Positions 14,313 through 21,578 of a stretch of DNA of 24,936 nucleotides are shown piece after piece. This stretch comes from G963676205 sp964342525 (lineage in GTDB: Bacteria > Campylobacterota > Campylobacteria > Campylobacterales > Arcobacteraceae). The notes beneath the pieces were generated by a model. The model was not told the origin of the DNA and made no database searches. It saw only the letters and a program-made list of their open reading frames with translations. The DNA lies in the NCBI GenBank assembly GCA_964342525.1, contig CAYFGQ010000050.1, positions 1 to 24,936 of the forward strand, read 5' to 3'. Within the stretch, counting starts at the first letter, position 1. Each line of letters opens with the position of its first letter. A program made the position numbers and the translations under genes.

Positions 14313-16127
14313 TTAAAAGTAATAAAAATAGTAAACAGAAACAAATTCATCCCTATCTACTTGTTTTTTATCCTCTAGTTTATCGTAGGTATATTTTAAT
14401 CCTATGGCACTATTTTTTAGTACTGCTTTTGTACTAAAGATTTCAAAGTGGTTTTGTTTTATTTTCTCATCATATTTTGTTTTATTGTAGTTAGCTCCTA
14501 CTTTCATATCTTTAAAATTATGGATATATCCAATAGTTGCCCCTAAACCAGCTAAAGTATTATCTTTATGATAAATAGTAGGGTTTAGATCAAAAAAGTA
14601 GTAGTAACCCTTATCTCCATATGTTAGACCCACATCACCCTTTAATTTAACTCTATTTTTATTATAAAAATCTTCTACACCAAACTCAACACCCCAAGAG
14701 ATTGGTTTAAATAAAATATCTCTTTTTACAAAAGATTTCATATTTAATAGTTTTAGGGATTTTAACCTTGTTTCATCTTTAGTTTGATTTATAGTTAAAT
14801 GTAAAAAATCAATATATGCACCCTCTACAAAAGATGTCTCTAAATCCAACATATCATGATAACCTAGTTTTATACCAAGATCGATACTATCATCAGAGTT
14901 TATAAAAACTTCAGCTTTTGATGATAGGTGAGTATTTAGAGGCGATTCAGGTTTAGGGAACTCATACTCTTTTATTTTACCTAGTTTACTTCTTTTTCGT
15001 AGAAGTTTTAATTGATCCCTTAGATATTGTTTTTTATTCTCTTTTGTTACTAAGTTATCTTTTCTTGTTTTATATGGAATATATAAAGATGCTAAATCAA
15101 GTATATATATTTGTTGATACCTATCTAAATGATCTAAAGAGATACTAGGATCATTTAAAAATCTTTTTGCAAGCTCTTTATCTTCTATCTTTTTATGTAG
15201 GATATATTGCATTTTTTGCATTAAAGATTCCCTATAAAAGGTAGAATCGACTAAATCTTGATTTATCACTTCTCTTATAGTGTCTATAGGTAAAACCACA
15301 TACTTAAACCTATCTACTAAGTCTAAGTTAGGTCTAGCTATTTCTAATAACCATAGAAGATTGTATGAGCAGTTTTCATCTATAAAGAAATAATCAGAAT
15401 AATATTTCTCAATCTCAAAAATATGTAATAACATTCTGTTTATCTCAGTAGGGTTTAGATTAAGGTTATATTCCCAGATATCACGCTGTTCTAGATCATT
15501 ATACTCTTTGATCTTTTCATAATAACTCATAGTGGAGAAATATCCTCTATACCCACCAAGAAGGCCCTTATAAGCAAATACTACACCACTAGTTTCACCT
15601 GTTCTAGCTGAGTAGTTTAAGGCATTTGAAATTAGAGGGGTTTTAAGGTTTTTATCAAATCTTAAAAAGGTATGTCCATACATAGATGCGGGAGCATTTA
15701 TATAGGCAGATGGAAATATTAAAGATACTCTTTTTACGGAGAGTTTTTGAAGTTTATCTTTTATATCTATACAGCTAGGAGAAAATATCTTTTCTTTTAG
15801 TTCAGGTATATTTTCTACAAGCCATAGTGATCTTGCTGGATATCTACATAGTGTACTATTTTCATCATCTGATTTATCGGTGATTAGATTATCGATTGTG
15901 GCAAATAGTTCATCTTTTTTACTATATTTTCCATTTGCTGATAAAAAGAAGTCTTGATCATCTATTTCACTCTCATCATCATTAAAATGTAAGAGTAGTT
16001 TCCAATATTTTTGCTCATATAGTTTTTTATCTTCAACTATATCATATATGGAATTGTTTGCTAAAAGTAGGGTATTAAAAAAGAGTAGGCTAAAAATACC
16101 TACTCTTATAAAAGCTTTTATCTTCAG
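14313..16127 (-). CDS. DUF4105 outer-membrane barrel protein starting at CTG
   Basis: The frame from CTG 16127 gives 604 residues: a signal peptide (KIKAFIRVGIFSLLFF, cleavage after LLLA), a periplasmic region with LCRYPARSLWL, the DUF4105 (Lnb N-terminal) core FPSAYINAPASMYGHTFLRF with H152, and DENCSYNLLWLLE with C253, then from about 380 alternating beta strands ending in a C-terminal Phe (SVYYFYYF), as in outer-membrane barrels. The first in-frame ATG is at 15683 in the middle of the conserved core, and no ATG, GTG or TTG exists upstream of it. The next frame features are tandem TAA stops, so initiation at CTG, or a one-base ATG-to-CTG change, is the simplest reading. An AGG lies 10 bases upstream. 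H152 and C253 could form a cysteine-type active site, which is inference. It follows the DUF3015 gene in the same transcript. Confidence 0.75.
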   Translation of the reverse strand: MKIKAFIRVGIFSLLFFNTLLLANNSIYDIVEDKKLYEQKYWKLLLHFNDDESEIDDQDFFLSANGKYSKKDELFATIDNLITDKSDDENSTLCRYPARSLWLVENIPELKEKIFSPSCIDIKDKLQKLSVKRVSLIFPSAYINAPASMYGHTFLRFDKNLKTPLISNALNYSARTGETSGVVFAYKGLLGGYRGYFSTMSYYEKIKEYNDLEQRDIWEYNLNLNPTEINRMLLHIFEIEKYYSDYFFIDENCSYNLLWLLEIARPNLDLVDRFKYVVLPIDTIREVINQDLVDSTFYRESLMQKMQYILHKKIEDKELAKRFLNDPSISLDHLDRYQQIYILDLASLYIPYKTRKDNLVTKENKKQYLRDQLKLLRKRSKLGKIKEYEFPKPESPLNTHLSSKAEVFINSDDSIDLGIKLGYHDMLDLETSFVEGAYIDFLHLTINQTKDETRLKSLKLLNMKSFVKRDILFKPISWGVEFGVEDFYNKNRVKLKGDVGLTYGDKGYYYFFDLNPTIYHKDNTLAGLGATIGYIHNFKDMKVGANYNKTKYDEKIKQNHFEIFSTKAVLKNSAIGLKYTYDKLEDKKQVDRDEFVSVYYFYYF

Positions 16128-16133
16128 TTTTTA

Positions 16134-16577
16134 TTAACCTACAACTTTTACAATATTATCAATTAGTTCAGCTGAAGTTACATTTTCACTTGTATAGATT
16201 TTTTCAAAGTTTGCTTGAAGTTTTGCATTGAAAGCATCTTTATCTTCAACTTTTAATAAAATAGCTAATGTATCTAATCTCTCACCTTGTCCCGCAGAGA
16301 TATCAAGAGCTAGTTCATCCATATTATCATTTACAAATTTGATTGTATCATTATTTACAAACATTGCACTTGGCTGAGAACATCCAGATGTTCCAGATGT
16401 GATACCAAAAGCTTGAGATGATGTAGCATGATTTGTAGTGATTTGTAAAATTTGACCTAAAGTTGATTTTGCATCTCCACCAAATACAGCCCAACCAAGA
16501 CCACAACCAGTATTTTTAGCAAAAGCAGATGATGATAATGTTAAAAGAGCTGCTCCAATTACTAGTGATTTTTTCAT
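16134..16577 (-). CDS. DUF3015 exported protein
   Basis: A 147-residue periplasmic protein with a clear signal peptide (MKKSLVIGAALLTLSSSAFA, cleaved before KNTGCG). The mature N-terminus NTGCGLGWAVFG, the segment ITTNHATSSQAFGITSGTSGC and a C-terminal helical half (ALDISAGQGERLDTLAILL) match the DUF3015 family, which is often found next to DUF4105 proteins. Three cysteines (CGLG, SGTSGCSQ region) may form a disulphide. Function is unknown. ATG 16577 has AAGGA 5-9 bases upstream and T-rich promoter sequence with TAAAAT further up. Its stop is followed immediately by a second TAA and then the CTG start of the next gene. Confidence 0.85.
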   Translation of the reverse strand: MKKSLVIGAALLTLSSSAFAKNTGCGLGWAVFGGDAKSTLGQILQITTNHATSSQAFGITSGTSGCSQPSAMFVNNDTIKFVNDNMDELALDISAGQGERLDTLAILLKVEDKDAFNAKLQANFEKIYTSENVTSAELIDNIVKVVG

Positions 16578-16692
16578 ATTAATCCTTTTTTATTCATAAT
16601 TAGATAACATTTTACAATATTATTTTAAAATAAAAGTTAAAACTAAGTTATGAAGCTTATCTCATAATTTGGATTACGAAAAGGTTACATTA

Positions 16693-17487
16693 TTGATTAG
16701 AGTATGGTTTGGATTATTGATCACTATTGTTTTGTTTATTTTTTTAATGCCCTTGGTTTATCCTTTATCTCCATATGAGCTAAATCCAAAAGAGATACTT
16801 CTTCCTCCTTCTTTAGATCATCTATTTGGTACAGATAGATTAGGTAGGGATATATTTATAAGAATATGTGAAGGGGGACAGACTTCTATTGTAATTGGTT
16901 TTTTAAGTTCTCTTATTGCTTCACTTTTAGGTCTTTTTATAGGGATAAATGCTGGATATTTTAAAGGTAAGGTTGATAAGGGTATAACTATACTTATTGA
17001 TCTATTTTTAACTTTCCCTACATTTTTCTTACTTTTAGCACTTATGAGTTATATGCAAGCCTCTATGCTAATACTTATAATAGTGATATCTATAACTGCA
17101 TGGATGGGAATGGCTAGACTTATAAGAAGCGAGGCTTTTGGTATCTCAAATAAACCATTTATAAAGATTTTAAACTTAGCAGATGTAAGTAAAACAAAAA
17201 TCATTTTTAAATATTTTGCACCACTTTTAGCACCAATCTTTTTAGTATCTTTTACCTTTGGAGTAGGGGGAGCTATATTAGCAGAATCAGGACTTAGTTT
17301 TTTAGGTCTTGGTATAAATCCTCCTCAAATGAGTTGGGGTTCTATGCTTAGTGATGGAAAAGAGGTTATGGATATAGCTTGGTGGGTTAGTTTTTTCCCT
17401 GGACTTTTTATATTTATAGTGACTTTATGTCTTATTCAGATATCTGATTATTTACAATCTAAAGCTAGTTCTAAAGAGGTATTATAA
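16693..17487 (+). CDS. Orphan ABC permease, DppC/OppC/NikC type
   Basis: Inner-membrane permease of an oligopeptide- or nickel-type ABC importer, 264 residues from this start. Six hydrophobic segments are visible. The cytoplasmic loop motif for coupling to the ATPase is ADVSKTKIIFKYFAPLLAPI (EAA loop), preceded by IRSEAFG, and the family ending FLGLGINPPQMSWGSML is intact. The domain begins with LFGTDRLGRDIF, typical of DppC/NikC. TTG 16693 is preferred because GAAAAGG lies 8 bases before it. A TTG at 16669 extends the frame by eight residues but has no SD. Neither the DppB partner, the ATPases nor the binding protein is present, and neighbours are unrelated, so partners must be elsewhere in the genome. 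Confidence 0.78.
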   Translation: MIRVWFGLLITIVLFIFLMPLVYPLSPYELNPKEILLPPSLDHLFGTDRLGRDIFIRICEGGQTSIVIGFLSSLIASLLGLFIGINAGYFKGKVDKGITILIDLFLTFPTFFLLLALMSYMQASMLILIIVISITAWMGMARLIRSEAFGISNKPFIKILNLADVSKTKIIFKYFAPLLAPIFLVSFTFGVGGAILAESGLSFLGLGINPPQMSWGSMLSDGKEVMDIAWWVSFFPGLFIFIVTLCLIQISDYLQSKASSKEVL

Positions 17488-17519
17488 GAGTGATTTCTTC
17501 ACTCTTATTACACATTTTT
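17484..17519 (+). terminator. Terminator of the ABC permease
   Basis: The perfect 10-bp stem ATAAGAGTGA / TCACTCTTAT (17484-17493, 17499-17508) with a TTTCT loop includes the permease stop codon. It is followed by TACACA and then five T (17515-17519), a weak but plausible rho-independent arrangement between convergent genes. Confidence 0.6.
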
Positions 17520-17526
17520 ATTTGTT

Positions 17527-18144
17527 TTAAGCTTTAGCTTCTTTTCTTGCTTTTAATTGCGTTACTGCAGCTTCAATATCATCAAAAGATACATCTTTTA
17601 GATCATTTACATCCATATCCCACCATTTTAGATCTTTAAGCTCTTCAACTATCTCATCATCAAATCTGTATTTTAATACTTTAGCAGGAACTCCACCTAC
17701 AATAGCATATGGAGGTACATCTTTTACCACAACTGATCCACCAGCAATAATAGCACCATCTCCAATAGTAAGACCTCTTTTTACTATTGCTAAAGATCCT
17801 ACCCATACGTCATTTCCAAAGATTGTCTCTTTTGGTCTTACAATTTTCTTTTGATCAAAATCCTCTATATAATCAGGAAAGTGAAGTTTTAGATTGTACT
17901 GAATTGCAGAACTACTTAGCCATGTTGTTGGGTGATCAAAAGCTCCTAATTCACAGTTTTTACCAATTGAGCAGTATTTACCCATCTTTGTACCTGGAAA
18001 TAGTGTTGTTCCAGCATTTATAAAGGTATAATTCCCAATATCACAACTATGTTTTACATTTGCGTCACCTACTAATCTAACAGGAGCATTTAAAGTAGTA
18101 TTTTTACCTACTTTAGCATCCTTTGATATATAATTTTTCCCCAT
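17527..18144 (-). CDS. Hexapeptide-repeat O-acetyltransferase (CatB-like)
   Basis: Acetyl-CoA-dependent O-acetyltransferase of 205 residues with the left-handed beta-helix fold: imperfect hexapeptide repeats at about 6-65 and 105-145 (KVGKNTTLNAPV, IFGNDVWVG, LTIGDGAIIAGGSVV). The catalytic histidine is H71 in FDHPTTWLSSS, and the ending YAIVGGVPAKVLKYRF is characteristic of CatB-related and WbbJ-type enzymes. Here it is the third gene of the tagD/CDP-glycerol transferase operon and shares a TAATG overlap with its upstream neighbour. Acetylation of a surface polysaccharide is therefore more likely than antibiotic acetylation. The Ala/Lys-rich C-terminal helix is extra. Confidence 0.85.
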   Translation of the reverse strand: MGKNYISKDAKVGKNTTLNAPVRLVGDANVKHSCDIGNYTFINAGTTLFPGTKMGKYCSIGKNCELGAFDHPTTWLSSSAIQYNLKLHFPDYIEDFDQKKIVRPKETIFGNDVWVGSLAIVKRGLTIGDGAIIAGGSVVVKDVPPYAIVGGVPAKVLKYRFDDEIVEELKDLKWWDMDVNDLKDVSFDDIEAAVTQLKARKEAKA

Positions 18145-19247
18145 TATTTCCCCTTATAATATATTTTAGTTTTTATCTCTTTGTTTCTATGGTTAATTAT
18201 CTCATTTATTTTGTCTATAAATGTTTTAGTACTTTGACCCTTACCAAACTCTCCAAGATAAGTTTTTTTGATCTTTTTTCTTATCTTTTTTAGGGAGTCT
18301 TTTTGAAGTTCATTTTTTAGTGTCTTTTCAACTTTTTTGAAATTTTCATCATCTATTTTGATAAATGATTTTGTAAGATAGTTGATTGTTACATCTTTTC
18401 TTATTTCAAGATAAGCAGCTGGTTTTAAAGTGTGTAGATAATCAATCATCACAGATGAATTATCAAAAAATGCAAAATCTATAGCTGTATAGATAGAATT
18501 TATATCCTTATCTTCCATATCATAAGCATTTGTATTCTTTTTTATTAGTTTTTTTATATCTTTGTTATATTTTGCTATCTCAGGATTTCTTGTACCAAGA
18601 GCACTATGTGGTTTATATATAACTATATATTTATCATCATTTAAAAGTTTTTTAACTAGTTTTAATCCATACTTTTTTACAGATGTATAGTTCATAGTAT
18701 TATGGGTTGCTTCCCAAGTAGGAGCATAAAGTATAACCTTTTGATCTTTTTTCTTTTTTAGTTTTATTTTCTCAATAAAATCTAATTGTGGTCTTCCTAC
18801 ACTTATATATTTATCTTCATCGAAATTTAAAAGGTTCTCTTTATATCTATCAATTCCCCTCTGTCCAACTGTAAATACATAATCATAACCCTTTGATTGA
18901 TTTGAGTGCATTGATTCTTTTTCACTCTCTCCGTGATTTAGGTGTATATGGTAAGCTTTTTGATATCTTAAAGATTGAAAATTTCTAAGGGAATTATTTA
19001 TATATAAAATAACAGGAAATGAATTTTTTTCATAAAATTCTATTAGGTTTGTAAATGTTTGGGCATGATATGCTTTAAAACTATGCTCTTTTTTTACCTT
19101 ATTATAAACCTCACTATCTGTTATTAGAAATAAAACCTTATTTGTTTTATTTAATTCATACAATGGTTTTGCCCATTGGGTGATTTGATAATATGAATTT
19201 ATACCACCGCTAAAGTATAAAACCACTTCACAATTTTTATAATTCAC
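18144..19247 (-). CDS. CDP-glycerol glycerophosphotransferase family (TagB/TagF-like)
   Basis: A 367-residue GT-B-type enzyme transferring glycerol phosphate from CDP-glycerol. Visible family motifs are HLNHGESEK at 102-110, where H105-G106-E107 replaces the HGT of TagF; ISVGRPQLDF at 148-157; ILYAPTWEAT at 172-181; KPHS at 212-215, a CDP-glycerol-binding histidine; and FFDNSSVMIDYL at 260-271 (TDYSSVMFDY in TagF). The enzyme is smaller than bacillary TagF, as for single-domain TagB-type priming enzymes. The gene begins 9 bases after tagD, whose product would make its donor. No signal peptide; peripheral membrane location is expected. The Asn in FDNSSV replaces the usual Tyr. Acceptor is unknown, possibly capsule or LPS. 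Confidence 0.85.
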   Translation of the reverse strand: MNYKNCEVVLYFSGGINSYYQITQWAKPLYELNKTNKVLFLITDSEVYNKVKKEHSFKAYHAQTFTNLIEFYEKNSFPVILYINNSLRNFQSLRYQKAYHIHLNHGESEKESMHSNQSKGYDYVFTVGQRGIDRYKENLLNFDEDKYISVGRPQLDFIEKIKLKKKKDQKVILYAPTWEATHNTMNYTSVKKYGLKLVKKLLNDDKYIVIYKPHSALGTRNPEIAKYNKDIKKLIKKNTNAYDMEDKDINSIYTAIDFAFFDNSSVMIDYLHTLKPAAYLEIRKDVTINYLTKSFIKIDDENFKKVEKTLKNELQKDSLKKIRKKIKKTYLGEFGKGQSTKTFIDKINEIINHRNKEIKTKIYYKGK

Positions 19248-19256
19248 TTTTCCCCT

Positions 19257-19649
19257 TTAGATATTTTTTATTCTTGCTATTAGCTCTGTTGTGGATACAT
19301 TTGGCGTTCTTGGTAAATAAACAACTTCACAAATATCATTGAATTCATCAAATTTACCTTTCCAATCATCCCCCATAATCAACATATCAGCATCGTATTT
19401 AAGAAGATATTCCCTTTTTAGCTCAAGGGATTCTTCTAAAAATACATCTTTTACAAAATCTAAAGATGCAACTATATTCATCCTCTCATCCTCAGTATAT
19501 ACTGGGCTTCTCCCTTTCTTAGAGAAATTTAATGAATCTGATGAAATCCCCACAATTAGTTCATCAGCAAAATCTGCAGCTCTTTTTAAAATTTGCAGAT
19601 GTCCATAATGAAATATATCAAATGTTCCAAATGTTAAAATTCTTTTCAT
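19257..19649 (-). CDS. tagD: Glycerol-3-phosphate cytidylyltransferase
   Basis: Makes CDP-glycerol from CTP and glycerol 3-phosphate. The 130 residues closely resemble Bacillus TagD: ILTFGTFDIFHYGH with the HxGH nucleotide-binding pair H14/H17, YTEDERMNIVASL, MGDDWKGKFDEF, EVVYLPRTPNVSTTELI with the RTxxxSTT signature. I chose ATG 19649 rather than the in-frame upstream ATG 19664 because GAGAGGGG lies immediately upstream of it and the family begins there. Length equals that of TagD. A sigma-70-like promoter is expected in the preceding 90 bases (TAACAT after a seven-T run). First gene of the three-gene operon. RfaE-type nucleotidyltransferases share the HxGH motif but lack GDDWxGKFD, so TagD is favoured. 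Confidence 0.92.
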   Translation of the reverse strand: MKRILTFGTFDIFHYGHLQILKRAADFADELIVGISSDSLNFSKKGRSPVYTEDERMNIVASLDFVKDVFLEESLELKREYLLKYDADMLIMGDDWKGKFDEFNDICEVVYLPRTPNVSTTELIARIKNI

Positions 19650-19757
19650 AACCCCTCTCCACAAAAAAATACGAATAGTAATATGTTATGATAAAAAAAT
19701 GTAAGGATAATGGAATCAATTATTAATTCTTAAATTTATATGTAATATGGGTAGTTC

Positions 19758-21578
19758 TTACTCTTTATCAAAGCTTAAACTTATAAGGGTTCCATTTTGA
19801 TTTATTATGGATAACTGATTGTTTTTTAGTTTTTTTGAGAAGTCTTTTATGATATTTAATCCAAAAGAGTTTTTTATATCACTTGGTTTAAAACCTGAGC
19901 CATTATCTTTTATTTCCAATAAAACTTTTGAATGTTCATTTTTTAATCTTATTAGGATTTTAAGATGTTCGTTTGTATCGTTATGTTTGATGGAGTTGTT
20001 TATGGTTTCATTTATGATCATACCTATTGTTAAGGAATTATTCATATTTAGAGATATTGGATCTATATCTTCATATATTTTTATATCTTTATTTTTATAG
20101 GAGTTTTTTATCTCATTTACCATTTTTGATATATACTCTTTAGTATCAATATTTGATAAGTTTTTTGACTCATATAAAAGCTGGTGTACTAAAGACATGG
20201 ATTTTAGTCTATTTATGATGTTTGTGATAGATTCTTTTACTGCTTTATTAACTATATCATCATTTTGTATCCATAGTAGGGCTATTAACATTTGGAAATT
20301 GTTTTTAACCCTATGATAAACCTCTTGTAATAGAATATCTTTCTCTTTAAGTAGATTTGAGATCTTATCTGTTCTTTTTTTTACTTCAGCTTGAAGTTCT
20401 ATCTCCCTTTGTTGTTTTGTCTTAAGTAATTTATCTTGCATTTTAACTTTTTGTATTTGTAAAGTATTGAATCTATTTGATAATAAAAGGGTAAAAAAGA
20501 TAATTTCAAAGAAAGAGCCAAATAAAAAGAAGTATCTAGTTATATCATTATTCTCTATCCAGCCATTTGCTAGCCCTGAAACTAATGCTAAACTTAGCAT
20601 ATTTACACCCATTGCAATGGAGTAAAGTTTTGCACTATCATCTCCCTTTAGGGCAATCTTTAGGGCTACAAACATCATAAAGATAAAAGCAAAAAAGCTA
20701 AACTGGATCATAATATAAAACCATTTAATATCATAAATATTTAATATGGTAAATATCATAAATAGCCAAGATAGATATTTAAGTATTTTTGATAATAATA
20801 TACTATGGCTTTGTACAGCTAAAAAATCTTTTGTAAAAAGTATCAAAGATAAAACAGTAAGTGAGCCTGAAAAATGCAAAATATAATACCATGGGCCAAG
20901 CCCAAAATAGGTATTTAAGCCACTATAAAAAAACATAAAAATACCCCACCAAAGGATATAAGAGGTATAGTATCCATATATAGACTCTTTAAGTCTTATA
21001 AATAAAAATAGATTAAAGATAAGTATAATAATCATTCCACCAAAATATAAAGTATAAATAATAAGCATATTTAATTGATGTGTAGGGATATTATCACCAT
21101 ATGGATATAAAATAAATTCACTATGGTGTTCAAATTGGGTTTTTGCTTTTATATAAAAGCTTTTTGTCTCAAACTTATCTATCTTTATTTTAAAAGCAGG
21201 GTTACTATGGGGCATCTCCCTATCCTTTAAAGGTGTTCTAAATCCATAGTCTCTTTGTATAAACTTTCCATCTTGTTTTTCATATAAAACTAAATGCTCA
21301 TAAAAAGACTCTGAAAAATACAAAATAAACTCATCTATATTTGATCTATTTGTAAAATTCAATTTAAACCACATATTACCATCTAAATGTCCAAAGGTGT
21401 ATTGGCTTGTGGTTTTATCTTTAAACTCTTTATTTTCAATAGAGTTTATATCTAAGTTTGAGCTATCATCATAAAAATACGATATTTTAAAGTCCTTTAA
21501 CTCTCCAAAATCTTTTTTTATAAGAATATCACCATAAGATATAAGTATAAAAAGAAATAGTGTAATTATGATTTTCAT
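19758..21578 (-). CDS. 7TMR-DISM sensor histidine kinase (second of the tandem pair)
   Basis: A 606-residue membrane sensor kinase. Signal peptide 1-16, then an extracytoplasmic 7TMR-DISM-type beta domain (about 20-155, with QYTFGHLDGNMWFKLNFTN), seven hydrophobic helices at about 170-380, a short coiled coil (about 385-415), and the kinase core: HisKA_2-like box HRVKNNFQ with H422, N box NETINNSIKH, and ATP-lid motifs DNGSGF and FGLNII. All catalytic motifs look intact. It overlaps the upstream kinase by 4 bases (ATGA) with AAAGG before the start. The extracellular domain family often binds carbohydrate-like ligands, but the signal here is unknown. No output domain is fused, so it should phosphorylate the regulator at 23400. 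Confidence 0.88.
   Translation of the reverse strand: MKIIITLFLFILISYGDILIKKDFGELKDFKISYFYDDSSNLDINSIENKEFKDKTTSQYTFGHLDGNMWFKLNFTNRSNIDEFILYFSESFYEHLVLYEKQDGKFIQRDYGFRTPLKDREMPHSNPAFKIKIDKFETKSFYIKAKTQFEHHSEFILYPYGDNIPTHQLNMLIIYTLYFGGMIIILIFNLFLFIRLKESIYGYYTSYILWWGIFMFFYSGLNTYFGLGPWYYILHFSGSLTVLSLILFTKDFLAVQSHSILLSKILKYLSWLFMIFTILNIYDIKWFYIMIQFSFFAFIFMMFVALKIALKGDDSAKLYSIAMGVNMLSLALVSGLANGWIENNDITRYFFLFGSFFEIIFFTLLLSNRFNTLQIQKVKMQDKLLKTKQQREIELQAEVKKRTDKISNLLKEKDILLQEVYHRVKNNFQMLIALLWIQNDDIVNKAVKESITNIINRLKSMSLVHQLLYESKNLSNIDTKEYISKMVNEIKNSYKNKDIKIYEDIDPISLNMNNSLTIGMIINETINNSIKHNDTNEHLKILIRLKNEHSKVLLEIKDNGSGFKPSDIKNSFGLNIIKDFSKKLKNNQLSIINQNGTLISLSFDKE

Noticed and set aside
14313..15683. DUF4105 gene as a 456-residue protein starting at ATG 15683
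   Set aside because: This start lies inside the conserved PASMYGHTF motif and leaves out a signal peptide that is open in the same frame upstream.
15684..16127. Frameshift to explain the missing DUF4105 start
   Set aside because: The frame is uninterrupted and family-like up to CTG 16127; the other two frames near there contain no start leading into it.
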